DNA of 43,847 nt from Gemmatimonadaceae bacterium (lineage in GTDB: Bacteria > Gemmatimonadota > Gemmatimonadetes > Gemmatimonadales > Gemmatimonadaceae): assembly GCA_040882285.1 (NCBI GenBank), contig JBBEBQ010000003.1:1-43847 (forward strand). Reading direction: 5' to 3'. Position 1 is the first letter of the stretch. The number at the start of each line of letters is the position of its first letter. Under the pieces are notes generated by a model. It made no database searches. It had not been told where the DNA came from and saw only the letters and a program-made list of their open reading frames with translations. Positions 9,065 to 17,053 of this stretch are shown here, piece by piece. A program made the position numbers and the translations under genes.

Positions 9065-11649
9065 TTCCCGCCGGGGTGACACGCGCCGTGCTTGGCAACG
9101 GCCTCACGGTGCTGGTGAAGGCAGACCCCGATTCGGAAGTCGTCGCGATAGTCACCTACGTCAAGGCGGGATACTTCGACGAGCCCGACGATTCCGTCGG
9201 AATCTCGCACGTGCTCGAGCACATGTTCTTCAAGGGCACTCCGACGCGCGGAGTGGGCGAGATCGCGCGGCAGACGAAGGCGAGCGGCGGCTACCTCAAC
9301 GCTCACACGATCTACGACCACACGAGCTACTACACCGTCCTGCCGGCGGCCTCGCTCGCCAGGGGAATCGCAATCCAGTCCGACGCGTACCGCAACGCGC
9401 TGATCGACGAGACCGAGCTCGCGCGCGAGCTCGAGGTGATCATCCAGGAAGCCAAGCGCAAGGAGGACAACCCCGCGGCGGTCGTGACCGAGAACCTCTA
9501 CGCGCTGCTGCACGACACGCACCGGATGCGGCGCTGGCGCATCGGACGGGAGGATGTGCTCCGCGGCCTGACGCGCGAGCGAATGCTCGCGTTCTACCGC
9601 GCCTACTACCGCCCGTCGAACACGATCCTGGCGATCGCCGGCGGAGTGGACACGGCTGCCGCTCTCGCGGAAGTCGAGCGGGCATACGGCGACATGCCCG
9701 CCGGCGACGTCGCGCGCGACCGCGGGCCGCCGGAGACGGGCACGCCGGCTTTCCGCTACCGCGAGCTCTCGGGCGACGTCGCGCAGACGCAGCTCGCGCT
9801 CGGCTGGCGCACCGCGCCGCTGGACGATCCCGTCACGCCGGCGCTCGATCTCGGCGCGATGCTGCTCTCCGCGGGACGCTCGTCGCGGCTGTACCGCGCG
9901 GTCCGGGAGCGGCAGCTCGCGTCTTCCGTCTCGGCGAGCAACTACACGCCGACCGACGTGGGCGTATTCGTCATCCACGCCGAGACCGAGCCGGAGAAAA
10001 CCGCGGACGCCGCGCGCGGAATACGAGCGCAGGTGGACTCCCTGCGACACGGCGACATCGCGCGCGCGGAGATCGACCGCGCGCGGCGGCTGTTCGAGAG
10101 CCGCTGGATCCGCCACCTCGAGACGATGGAAGGGCAGGCGCATTATCTGGCGGAGTGGGAAGCGCAGGGCGGCTGGCGGCTGGGCGAAGACTATTACGCG
10201 CGCTTTCTGCGCGCGGACGAGCGCGACGTTGCGGACGCCGCCGCGCGATTTCTCGGGAACGACCGCTGCGGCGTAATGATCTATCGTCCCGAGTCGGCGC
10301 CGGCGGTCGCCGCGGGAGCCGCGGAGCTCAACGCGCTGCTGCAGGGGGGCGACGCCGGGCTGCGGCACGAATCTCCGCGCGCGGCGCCGGCTGTCCACAC
10401 GCGGCCGGTAGAGGAGGCTGGCGTCGAGCACGGGGTGCACGTATTCCGGACCGGGCGCGGGCTCCCCATTCTCGTGCGGCAACGGTCGTCAGTGCCGATG
10501 GCTCACCTCGCGGTGGTCAGCGCCGCCGGCGCGGCCTACGACACCGAGGACCGTTCCGGTCTGGCGCTGCTGCTCGCGCGCACAGCGCTGAAGGGGACGG
10601 CCACCCGGACCGCCGACGAGCTGGCCGCCGAAGCCGAGCTCCTCGGCGGGAGCATGGCGACCAGCGTAACCGCGGAGACGCTCGGCTGGAGCATCTCGGT
10701 GCCGGCAAGCCGGCTCGAAGCCGCGGCGGCGCTGCTCGCCGACGTGATCGAGAATCCCGCGCTGAGCCAGGACGCGCTGGAGACCGAGCGCTCGATAACT
10801 CTCTCGGATCTGGCTTCGTTCCGCGACGACATGTACTCGTACCCCATCCATCTCGCGGGCGCGGCCGCGTACGGCGCGCATCCGTATGCCCGGTCCACGC
10901 TGGGGACGGAGCAATCGCTGCACGCGGCCAGCGCGCGCGATCTGCGCGAGCGGCACGCGCGATCGGTGGCGCGCGGGCGCGTCGTCGTCGGCATCGTGGG
11001 CGACGTGGAGCCGCGGCGCGCGGCGGAGGCCGCGGCCGGCGTGTTCGGGAAGATCGAGTACGACGAGCGCGCACAGCTCGTGCGCCCCGTGTGGCCCGAC
11101 GCGGTCCGGCTCTCCGCGGAAGACCGCGACAAGGCGCAGACGGCGCTGGCGATGGCGTTTCCCGCGCCGTCGCGCCGCGACGACGACCGGTTCACCGCAC
11201 GGCTCATCTCACTGATGGCCAGCGGTCTTGGCGGACGGTTCTTCGACGAGCTGCGCGAGCGCCAGTCGCTGGCGTACACGGTGGGCGTGCACGTGATCGA
11301 GCGCGCGCTTGCCGGCACCTTCGTCGGCTACATCGCCACGGCGCCGGAGAAGGAGGAAAGAGCGCGGGAAGGGCTGCTGCGCGAGTTCCAGCGGCTGCGG
11401 GAGGAGCTGGTCACCGAGGAGGAGCTCGAGCGCGCGAAGGAATACGCGGTGGGGACGCATGTCATCCGCCGGGAGAGCAACGCCGCGCTGCTGTCCGAGA
11501 TGATCGAGGCCTGGCTGTTCGGGCGGCTGGCCGAGCCCGCGGAGTTCGAGGGAAAGATCCGCTCGGTCACGCGCAAGCAGGTACGGCGGCTGGCCGCGGC
11601 GTGCTTCGATCCCGCGAGGCGGGCGGAAGGAGTGGTGCGGGGCCGTTAA
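9061..11649 (+). CDS. Double-length M16 (pitrilysin-type) zinc peptidase
   Basis: An 862-residue protein made of two M16 halves. The N-terminal half carries the inverted zinc motif HVLEH (50-54) and a downstream acidic helix ELEVIIQEAKRKEDN with the third ligand Glu. The C-terminal half (from about 460) has the fold (GLALLLARTALKGT aligns with the motif region) but no HxxEH, as expected for the inactive half, plus the usual RxxxxY-like segment LRERQSLAYTVGVHV. GTG at 9061 overlaps the permease stop by 4 bases. No signal peptide is apparent from this start. The coupling to an ABC exporter suggests processing of an exported peptide, which is inference. The gene converges on the next one with a shared TTAA. 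Confidence 0.92.
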   Translation: MIPAGVTRAVLGNGLTVLVKADPDSEVVAIVTYVKAGYFDEPDDSVGISHVLEHMFFKGTPTRGVGEIARQTKASGGYLNAHTIYDHTSYYTVLPAASLARGIAIQSDAYRNALIDETELARELEVIIQEAKRKEDNPAAVVTENLYALLHDTHRMRRWRIGREDVLRGLTRERMLAFYRAYYRPSNTILAIAGGVDTAAALAEVERAYGDMPAGDVARDRGPPETGTPAFRYRELSGDVAQTQLALGWRTAPLDDPVTPALDLGAMLLSAGRSSRLYRAVRERQLASSVSASNYTPTDVGVFVIHAETEPEKTADAARGIRAQVDSLRHGDIARAEIDRARRLFESRWIRHLETMEGQAHYLAEWEAQGGWRLGEDYYARFLRADERDVADAAARFLGNDRCGVMIYRPESAPAVAAGAAELNALLQGGDAGLRHESPRAAPAVHTRPVEEAGVEHGVHVFRTGRGLPILVRQRSSVPMAHLAVVSAAGAAYDTEDRSGLALLLARTALKGTATRTADELAAEAELLGGSMATSVTAETLGWSISVPASRLEAAAALLADVIENPALSQDALETERSITLSDLASFRDDMYSYPIHLAGAAAYGAHPYARSTLGTEQSLHAASARDLRERHARSVARGRVVVGIVGDVEPRRAAEAAAGVFGKIEYDERAQLVRPVWPDAVRLSAEDRDKAQTALAMAFPAPSRRDDDRFTARLISLMASGLGGRFFDELRERQSLAYTVGVHVIERALAGTFVGYIATAPEKEERAREGLLREFQRLREELVTEEELERAKEYAVGTHVIRRESNAALLSEMIEAWLFGRLAEPAEFEGKIRSVTRKQVRRLAAACFDPARRAEGVVRGR

Positions 11650-13181
11650 GGGGCGGCGGCTTCGCGCAGACCCGCGCGAGCCCGGGTGAGCATCGCCACG
11701 GCCGGACGCAGTCGTCCGTTGGGGGCTCGCAGTCCGCGCTCCGAGTTGTAATCCCCGGCCTCGCCGACGATCAGGCCCTTGATCGCGGTCTGCGTCGTCG
11801 CCCAGGCGAGTGCGCCCCAGATCGCCAGCTCCTGACTTTTCTCGCCGTGCACTGCGGGAAACCCGCCCGCGTTGAATACCCAGTGCGGCTTCTGCCGCTC
11901 CGGATTCTGCAACAGCCAGCGCTGCGCGATCCGCGTGCGCGTGTCGAGCGTCGTCGCCCCGTCGAAGCCGGGAAGCAGCGTGAAGCCGACGACGTCCATC
12001 GGCGATCCGGGGCGCGCGGCCCAGGAGTACAGCACGCTGTCGCGGACGCCGTAGTTCGACGCGGCGACCCCGACCCTCATCGCCGGACGCAGGCGCTGTC
12101 CGAGCTGCGCCGCGCGCGTCAGGTAATCGACCCAGAATTGCACGGGCTGCGTGCCGAGGGCGCGGGCTCCCTCGCCGTACGGCTCGACGGCCGGCAGCAG
12201 AATGTCGGGGCGCAGCCGCCGGATGATCTGATCCAGGTGGCGCAGGCGCGTCTGGTTGAACGCGGTGACGGACTCTCCGAGCCGGCCGTTGGCCTTGGGC
12301 GAATATCCCAGAGAGACGACGAGAAGCACGGTGTCCGCGCGCAGTCCGGCCAGCGCGCGCGAAAGCGAGTCGAGCGTCGGTCCTTCGATCGCCTCGGGAG
12401 TGAGGACGACGCTGACGACGTCGACTTCGAGCTGGTGCGCGAGCGCGGTGTCGTTGCGGAGCGCCAGGCGGGAGACCGGCCCACCCAGGTCCGGGAAGAT
12501 CTTGAGCCCGAGCGCGAAATCGCCCGCGGGCCGCTCCTGCAGCCGCTGACTCTCGTACCGCGGATAGCTGCGCACCGCGGCCAGGCCGTCGGGGACTTCC
12601 ACGAGCACCACCGCGGTCATGGCCATCGCGATCAGCGCGAGCACCGCCCGCGCGAATCCGGTGGTGCGCCAGTGCGCCGGGAGCGCGGGAGCCAGCAGCG
12701 GAACCTGCGCGTACGCGGTGCGCCAGAGCGCCGCGGTACCGAAGACGATTCCGGCCGCGCTGGTCTGCGCCGCCGCGAGCCCGTGCACGAACTCGGGGGG
12801 CTCGGCGCCGCGGGAGACCACGAACTTGCTCACTGCCACCGCGGCGATGACGGTGTTGTACAACAGGATCGGGACGCCGAACATCGGGGTCACCAGGCGC
12901 TTGCTCAGGGCATATATCACCTGCAGCAGGAACATCACCGCGACCAGCGGCCACACCCACAACAGCGGCTGCATCGCCCTTCCGTACAGAATCGACGAAG
13001 CGGCGAACGCGATCAGCAGAGCGGGCGCGAGCAGCAGCCCGCACAGCGCCGAGAGCGTGGCGAAGTTGCGGGGGGCCCGCCGGAGCTGGGCTATCCTGCC
13101 GGCGACGACGACGTTCCACGCGAACATCATCACCGACAGGATGACGTACAGCGGGACCATCAGCGATGGGTGGGGAATCAC
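11646..13181 (-). CDS. Multi-pass membrane protein with C-terminal barrel-like hydrolase domain
   Basis: A 511-residue protein. The first 205 residues contain six or seven hydrophobic helices (for example VPLYVILSVMMFAWNVVVAG and LAIAMAMTAVVLVEV-type segments). The remaining 300 residues look like a soluble alpha/beta barrel with alternating strands and loops (TVLLVVSLGYSP, PDILLPAVEPYGEG, VGVAASNYG, MDVVGFTLLPGFDG, HWVFNAGGFP, IKGLIVGEAGDY). Candidate acidic residues are Glu in AVEPYG and in IVGEAG. This resembles glycoside-hydrolase-type barrels, but I cannot assign a family. The GTG start is used; an ATG seven codons later is an alternative. Its stop is shared with the M16 gene as TTAA. 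Confidence 0.75.
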   Translation of the reverse strand: MIPHPSLMVPLYVILSVMMFAWNVVVAGRIAQLRRAPRNFATLSALCGLLLAPALLIAFAASSILYGRAMQPLLWVWPLVAVMFLLQVIYALSKRLVTPMFGVPILLYNTVIAAVAVSKFVVSRGAEPPEFVHGLAAAQTSAAGIVFGTAALWRTAYAQVPLLAPALPAHWRTTGFARAVLALIAMAMTAVVLVEVPDGLAAVRSYPRYESQRLQERPAGDFALGLKIFPDLGGPVSRLALRNDTALAHQLEVDVVSVVLTPEAIEGPTLDSLSRALAGLRADTVLLVVSLGYSPKANGRLGESVTAFNQTRLRHLDQIIRRLRPDILLPAVEPYGEGARALGTQPVQFWVDYLTRAAQLGQRLRPAMRVGVAASNYGVRDSVLYSWAARPGSPMDVVGFTLLPGFDGATTLDTRTRIAQRWLLQNPERQKPHWVFNAGGFPAVHGEKSQELAIWGALAWATTQTAIKGLIVGEAGDYNSERGLRAPNGRLRPAVAMLTRARAGLREAAAP

Positions 13182-13210
13182 GTGAGAAGGCTAGATGACG
13201 TCGACACGGC

Positions 13211-13239
13211 TGGCAAGCAATTCACGGGCTGCGTAGCTT
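13211..13239 (+). promoter_or_regulatory. Candidate promoter, -10 TAGCTT
   Basis: TGGCAA, a 17-base spacer and TAGCTT lie just upstream of the phosphatidyltransferase. Transcription would start close to the ATG at 13246, suggesting a leaderless or nearly leaderless mRNA. The same -10 hexamer appears at 34960 and 42801. Confidence 0.4.
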
Positions 13240-13245
13240 CGAGGG

Positions 13246-13818
13246 ATGCCTGGCGCCGTGCCGATGAATCTGCCGAACATCGTTTCCCTCTCGCGGCTCG
13301 TGCTCGCGGCGGCGTTCATCGCGCTCGACGACGACGCGACCAGGATCGCGCTGATCGCCGCGGCCGGCTTCACGGATTTTCTCGACGGGTGGCTCGCGCG
13401 GCGGCAGCACACGTCGACCTCGATGGGAGCGCTCATCGATCCCATCGCGGACCGCGCGTTCGTGCTCACAGCGCTGTCGGTGTACCTGTTCGACGGCAAG
13501 ATCACCACTCCCGAGTATTTCATTGTGCTGTCGCGCGATTTCGCGACCGCGATCGGCTTCCTCGTTGCAAGGGTCGTCCCATGGCTGCGGCCCGCCGTGT
13601 TCCAGGCGCGGATGCTGGGCAAGACGGTCACCGTGCTGCAGCTGACGCTGCTAGTGGTGGTGCTGCTCTGGCGCGCGCCGGTCGACCTGCTCGTGCTGGC
13701 CATCGGGGCATTCTCCGCGGCGTCGATCGTGGATTACACGCTGGCTCTGTGGCATCGGGCCAAGGCCGCGAGCGCCGAGCGCCAGGCCGCCGCCGACACC
13801 ACCGTTCCTCCGCGGTAG
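13246..13818 (+). CDS. CDP-alcohol phosphatidyltransferase family protein
   Basis: A 190-residue integral membrane enzyme. The family signature DGxxAR(x8)GxxxDxxxD is perfect in DGWLARRQHTSTSMG followed by ALIDPIAD, giving the metal- and CDP-binding aspartates. Several hydrophobic helices follow, including LQLTLLVVVLLW. Such enzymes transfer a phosphatidyl group from CDP-diacylglycerol, or a phospho-alcohol from CDP, onto an acceptor in the inner membrane. PgsA-like phosphatidylglycerophosphate synthase is one option, but the acceptor cannot be read from the sequence. The start may instead be the ATG at 13264, where the family's conserved N-terminus begins. Confidence 0.9.
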   Translation: MPGAVPMNLPNIVSLSRLVLAAAFIALDDDATRIALIAAAGFTDFLDGWLARRQHTSTSMGALIDPIADRAFVLTALSVYLFDGKITTPEYFIVLSRDFATAIGFLVARVVPWLRPAVFQARMLGKTVTVLQLTLLVVVLLWRAPVDLLVLAIGAFSAASIVDYTLALWHRAKAASAERQAAADTTVPPR

Positions 13819-13844
13819 CTCCTCCTCCAGCCGAAGCCAGGACG

Positions 13845-14309
13845 TTGATCTTTTGGAGAGCGGCTCTCGGTGCGCTCGTGGCGACGCTGCTCGCCTGGGT
13901 TCAGGCGGGCGCGCAGAACGCTCCGCGGCTCCAGCCCGAGGCCCGGCTCGACGTGATGACGGGCGCCGCCTGGGCGGTTCATGCGGGGCTCGGCGTGACG
14001 GCCCCCCTCGGCACATATGTCCGGTTCGGCGTGGTCGGCGGCATCGGACCCGGCGCCGGCGGCGTGACCGGACGCGGCGATCTGATCGCGCGGTTCACGC
14101 TCGATCCGTTCAGGGAGCGGCGCTGGGCCCCGTACGGCGCGGGCGGCGTTTCGGCGCGGTTCGGGGACGGCTCGCGCAACTATCTCCTGCTCCTGGCAGG
14201 CGTGGAGGGGCCGGCCCGCCGCGAGATAGCGCCCGCGTTCGAGCTCGGCGTCGGCGGCGGGGTCCGGGTGGGAGTGATCCTGCGCCGGGCTCTCGAGCGG
14301 CGACGGTGA
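13845..14309 (+). CDS. Secreted small protein, possible outer-membrane beta-barrel-like
   Basis: A 154-residue protein starting at TTG. Residues 1-23 form a signal peptide with a likely cut after AGA in VQAGAQN. The mature part alternates short Gly-rich hydrophobic and polar stretches (WAVHAGLGVTAPLGTYVRFG, APYGAGGVSARFGDG, FELGVGGGVRVGVIL), the pattern of a small beta-barrel outer-membrane protein. I do not recognise a family. It sits 26 bases after the phosphatidyltransferase and ends before a strong hairpin terminator. Confidence 0.65.
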   Translation: MIFWRAALGALVATLLAWVQAGAQNAPRLQPEARLDVMTGAAWAVHAGLGVTAPLGTYVRFGVVGGIGPGAGGVTGRGDLIARFTLDPFRERRWAPYGAGGVSARFGDGSRNYLLLLAGVEGPARREIAPAFELGVGGGVRVGVILRRALERRR

Positions 14310-14329
14310 CACGCGCCCCAGATAACAAG

Positions 14330-14355
14330 AACGCCCCGCTCTAGGGCGGGGCGTT
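14330..14355. terminator. Hairpin terminator between convergent genes
   Basis: A 10-bp perfect stem AACGCCCCGC / GCGGGGCGTT closes a 6-base loop, between the convergent genes ending at 14309 (+) and 14378 (-). The T-tract is short on both strands (GTTTC one way, GTTCTTGTT the other), so it may serve both directions. Confidence 0.75.
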
Positions 14356-14377
14356 TCGAACGGCAGCGCGAGCTTTT

Positions 14378-14656
14378 TCAGGCCGCGCTCGCCGACTCCT
14401 GTGCCACGTTGCCCTTGGCGGGACGGGCGAACCGCTCGCCAAGAATCCGCAGCTCCGTCAGCTCGACGGCGTCGAGCTCGTGATACCGGTCCTCGAAGTA
14501 CGCCATCGTATCGTCGAACCACTCTTCCTGGTGTCGCGCTTCGGCCTGCACGACGCCGCACTGCATTATCTGCTGAAACATCTCATCGCGCGCCCGCTCG
14601 AATACGCTGGGCCCAGCCGAGAACGTTTTAGGTCTGTTAGAGGTCTTTCTCGCCAT
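14378..14656 (-). CDS. Small hypothetical protein, acidic and helical
   Basis: A 92-residue protein with an Arg/Lys-rich N-terminus (MARKTSNRPKTFS) followed by amphipathic helices rich in Glu/Asp/Gln (VFERARDEMFQQIMQCG, AEARHQEEWFDDTMAYFEDR). There is no membrane segment and no family I know. AGGA directly before the ATG is a weak ribosome-binding site. It stands alone, with a terminator beyond its stop and a 150-bp non-coding stretch upstream, so it is probably monocistronic. Confidence 0.65.
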   Translation of the reverse strand: MARKTSNRPKTFSAGPSVFERARDEMFQQIMQCGVVQAEARHQEEWFDDTMAYFEDRYHELDAVELTELRILGERFARPAKGNVAQESASAA

Positions 14657-14806
14657 TCCTGATTGTCATGAGTGTGTGATCCGACTGTAAAGATAACACC
14701 GGCTGCTTGTAATTACCCCGTCGAGTGCTCCATGGTTTCACTACGTTCGACACCGCGAGATCGCTAAGGGTTTGGACTACAACGCGTCCCGCCGCGCAAT
14801 CTGCTG
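14657..14806. other. Non-coding gap
   Basis: About 150 bases between two minus-strand genes. It is visibly more AT-rich than its surroundings near 14680-14730 (GTAAAGATAACACC, TTGTAATTACC). It probably holds the promoter of the 92-residue gene, but no hexamer pair is convincing. No RNA gene is recognisable. Confidence 0.4.
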
Positions 14807-14840
14807 CCGCTCGCGGGATCACGTCTGATCCCGCGAGCGG
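14807..14840. terminator. Perfect 15-bp hairpin spanning the hydrolase stop codon
   Basis: CCGCTCGCGGGATCA and TGATCCCGCGAGCGG are exact reverse complements around the loop CGTC. The right arm encodes the last codons of the minus-strand hydrolase and the left arm lies just beyond its stop. No U-tract follows, so termination, mRNA 3'-end protection and a protein-binding site are all possible. Confidence 0.7.
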
Positions 14841-15661
14841 ATGAAGCTCAGCAGCAGCTCGCACAGTTGCTCCGGACTCTCCTCGGGGACCAGCCGCGCG
14901 ACTCCGTGCACGCGGCTCAGCCTGCTGTCCGGGATCGCGTTCACCAGCCGGTCGGGCAGCTTCGGATCGAGCCACTTGTCCTGATCTCCCCAGACGACGA
15001 GAGTCGGCGCGTGAATGCCGCTCAGATCGAGGTCCTCGAAATCCTCCCGCCGGACCGAGCTCGCGAGCGCGAGCAGATGCTGCACCCCGTTCTGGCCGGC
15101 GAACGAGGCCAGGTATCGCGCGACGAGCTTCATCGGCATCTTGGCCGGATCGGCCACCCCGCCCTCGAGCACGCTCCGCAGCAGCGGCGCCGCGCCGAGA
15201 ACTCCGCGAGTGACCCGCACGGCGAACTTCGCGGTGCTCCGCTGCATGGACGTGATGTCCTTGGGCGGGAGCTCGTCGAAAGCCGGCGTGTTGATCAACA
15301 CCAGCCGCTGGACGCGCTCCGGGCGGGTGACCGCCAGCCGCAGCGCGATGACGCCGCCGAGGTCGACGCCGACGATCACGCCCCTGGCGACGCGGAGCGC
15401 GGTCATGGCCGCGTCGAGATACTCGGCCTGCGCGGCGATGCCGAAGTCCGCGTCGAACGAGCGATCCGATTCGCCGTAGCCGAACAGATCCACCGCGTAG
15501 GCAGTATGGCCCGCTTCGGCCAGCACCGGCGCGACGTTGCGCCAGAGGAAGCCCGACGTGCCGAACCCGTGCAGCAGAATTATGCCGGTGCCGCCGTGGC
15601 CGTACCGCTCCACGTGGATCGCTCCCGGACCGACCGGGACCCGGATGCTGTCAGCTTGCAT
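14819..15661 (-). CDS. Alpha/beta hydrolase with aspartate nucleophile (dehalogenase/epoxide-hydrolase type)
   Basis: A 280-residue single-domain hydrolase. The oxyanion segment is LLHGFGTSGFLW (29-40). The nucleophile elbow reads VGVDLGG, so Asp100 replaces the serine of esterases. The acid is in WGDQDKW (Asp226 or Asp228) and the His is His252 in SRVHGVARLVPEES. An Asp nucleophile is the hallmark of haloalkane/haloacetate dehalogenases and soluble epoxide hydrolases, which act through a covalent ester intermediate. The substrate is unknown. The ATG at 15661 faces the dsbA-like gene across a 71-bp gap. The cap region (130-205) is helical, as expected. Confidence 0.88.
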   Translation of the reverse strand: MQADSIRVPVGPGAIHVERYGHGGTGIILLHGFGTSGFLWRNVAPVLAEAGHTAYAVDLFGYGESDRSFDADFGIAAQAEYLDAAMTALRVARGVIVGVDLGGVIALRLAVTRPERVQRLVLINTPAFDELPPKDITSMQRSTAKFAVRVTRGVLGAAPLLRSVLEGGVADPAKMPMKLVARYLASFAGQNGVQHLLALASSVRREDFEDLDLSGIHAPTLVVWGDQDKWLDPKLPDRLVNAIPDSRLSRVHGVARLVPEESPEQLCELLLSFIRSRDQT

Positions 15662-15692
15662 AGCCGTAAATGGCGTTCATGGACTTACCTTT

Positions 15693-15726
15693 CCCGTTCA
15701 TCCCGTTCATCCCGTCGTCTCGAGAC
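15693..15726. promoter_or_regulatory. Direct repeats and palindrome in divergent gap
   Basis: CCCGTTCAT occurs twice in tandem (15693-15710) followed by a partial third copy, then the perfect 10-base palindrome GTCTCGAGAC (15717-15726), seven bases before the dsbA-like ATG. This could be an operator region for the divergent hydrolase and dsbA-like genes. Confidence 0.4.
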
Positions 15727-15732
15727 AGCAAA

Positions 15733-16494
15733 ATGGCCCAAAAGAAGGCACCTTCCGGGCGGAAGAGCTCCGTTCGCACCGCTCGCAACGCATCAAGTCG
15801 GCCACTCGGCTTCTACCTGATTCTCGGCGCCATCACGGCGGCCGGAGTCGGTGGGCTCGCCTACGCCGCCCTGAGGTCCGGCCCATCCACTACCGTGGCC
15901 GACGCGCCGGTACCGGTTACGCCCGGCAGCGGAACGGCCCGCGGGTACCTGCTTGGTGATTCCGCGGCCCCGGTGCAGATCGTCGAGTTCGCGGATTTCG
16001 AGTGTCCCTCGTGCGCGCGGTTCGCGACGATAACGGAGCCCGACGTCCGCACGAGAATCATCGAGACCGGATTGGCGAATCTTACCTACTTCGATTTGCC
16101 GCTGCCACAGCACATCAACAGCCAGCCGGCGTCGAACGCCGCCGCGTGCGCCGACGACCAGGGCAGGTTCTGGGCGATGCACGACCAGATATACGCCCGG
16201 CAGCACGAATGGAGCACGTACGCCACGAAGAACCCCAAGGGTTCGCTGCGCGCCGCCGCACAGGCCGCGGGCCTGGACCTGAGAGCGTGGGTGGAATGCT
16301 ACGACTCTCGCCGGCACCAGGCGCGGATCGACGCGAACGCCGCCGAAGCCGGCCGCAGAGGCGTCAACTCGACGCCGACGTTCTTCATCGGCGGGAAGAT
16401 GTACACCGGCCCGATGACGTACGATGAGGTCAAGGCTGCCGTGGATTCCGCGCGCGCGGCCGCGGGTGCGGCGGGGAGCGACACCAGCAGGTGA
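15733..16494 (+). CDS. Membrane-anchored DsbA-like thiol oxidoreductase
   Basis: A 253-residue protein. A basic N-terminus and one transmembrane anchor (about 26-46, GFYLILGAITAAGVGGLAYAA) are followed by a periplasmic thioredoxin-fold domain. The active site is CPSC at 91-94, preceded by VEFADFE. The cis-Pro region is STPTFFIGGK near the C-terminus, typical of DsbA/DsbG-like bacterial oxidoreductases with the helical insert. The ATG at 15733 was preferred over one at 15670 because the upstream 21 codons are just translated direct repeats. It overlaps the VKOR gene by 4 bases, so the two form an oxidase pair for periplasmic disulfide formation. Confidence 0.93.
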   Translation: MAQKKAPSGRKSSVRTARNASSRPLGFYLILGAITAAGVGGLAYAALRSGPSTTVADAPVPVTPGSGTARGYLLGDSAAPVQIVEFADFECPSCARFATITEPDVRTRIIETGLANLTYFDLPLPQHINSQPASNAAACADDQGRFWAMHDQIYARQHEWSTYATKNPKGSLRAAAQAAGLDLRAWVECYDSRRHQARIDANAAEAGRRGVNSTPTFFIGGKMYTGPMTYDEVKAAVDSARAAAGAAGSDTSR

Positions 16495-16943
16495 GTCGCC
16501 GCGAGGTCGTGGCGGCGCTGGCGCTCGCCGGGATCTTCGTCGCGCTGTACCTGACGCTGTACAAGCTGGGCGCGATCGGCGAGCTGTCCTGCCGCGTCGG
16601 TTCGTGCGAGACGGTGAACTCGAGCCCGTGGGCGGTGTTCCTGGGCGCGCCGGTGGCGGCGTGGGGCGTCGGGTTCTACGTGGTGACGTTCGCGGTTGCG
16701 CTGGCGGGGCTGCAGGCGCGTTTTGCCGGTTCCCGGCGGCTGTCGCTGGCGCTGGTGCTGCTGTCTGGGTTCGGAGTGCTGTTCTCCGCCTGGCTGACGT
16801 ACCTGGAGCTGTTCGTTATCCGCGCGATCTGCCAGTGGTGCGTCGTGTCGGCTGTGATCGTGCTGGCGATTTTCGCTGTTAGCGTCTGGGATTATTTGGC
16901 ACGCGGTGATTCCAGGAATGCTACGGGGGAATCCAGGCCGTGA
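16491..16943 (+). CDS. Vitamin K epoxide reductase (VKOR) family protein
   Basis: A 150-residue, four-helix inner-membrane protein. The loop cysteines Cys34 and Cys39 (CRVGSC) precede the family's SSPWAVFLGAPVAAWG segment, and the quinone-side redox pair CQWC is at 114-117. VKORs replace DsbB: they reoxidise a DsbA-like partner and pass electrons to quinone. The partner is encoded directly upstream with GTGA overlap. The last ten residues and the stop lie inside a palindromic repeat, so the C-terminal tail is probably repeat-derived. Confidence 0.93.
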   Translation: MSRREVVAALALAGIFVALYLTLYKLGAIGELSCRVGSCETVNSSPWAVFLGAPVAAWGVGFYVVTFAVALAGLQARFAGSRRLSLALVLLSGFGVLFSAWLTYLELFVIRAICQWCVVSAVIVLAIFAVSVWDYLARGDSRNATGESRP

Positions 16944-17027
16944 GCTTTGAGCTGTGAGCAGTTGCTGATGGCTGATTGCTAATAGCTCGCTGCTCACGGC
17001 CTGGATTCCCCCGCAACATTCCAGGAG
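16911..17027. repeat. Long imperfect palindrome with 7-base internal period
   Basis: Arms of about 43 bases (16911-16953, 16985-17027) begin TCCAGGAATGCTACGGGGGA and mirror with only a few mismatches. The interior reads as heptamers with a GCT/AGC core (GTGAGCT, TTGAGCT, GTGAGCA, then GTTGCTG, ATGGCTG, ATTGCTA). Its outer end GGATTCCCCCGCAACATTCC matches the outer end of the palindrome at 7295-7403. It contains the stop of the VKOR gene. Confidence 0.92.
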
Positions 17028-17053
17028 CTACAGAGCCCTCCCCAACGACAGCC

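Noticed and set aside
10155-13844. Very long open frame continuing upstream of the small secreted protein
   Set aside because: It is a shadow on the other frame of the M16 and barrel genes, with Arg/Ala/Gly-rich low-complexity translation; only the part from 13845 has a signal peptide and protein-like sequence.
15670-15732. N-terminal extension of the DsbA-like protein from an earlier ATG
   Set aside because: The added residues are a translation of the CCCGTTCAT direct repeats and would disturb the N-terminal membrane anchor.
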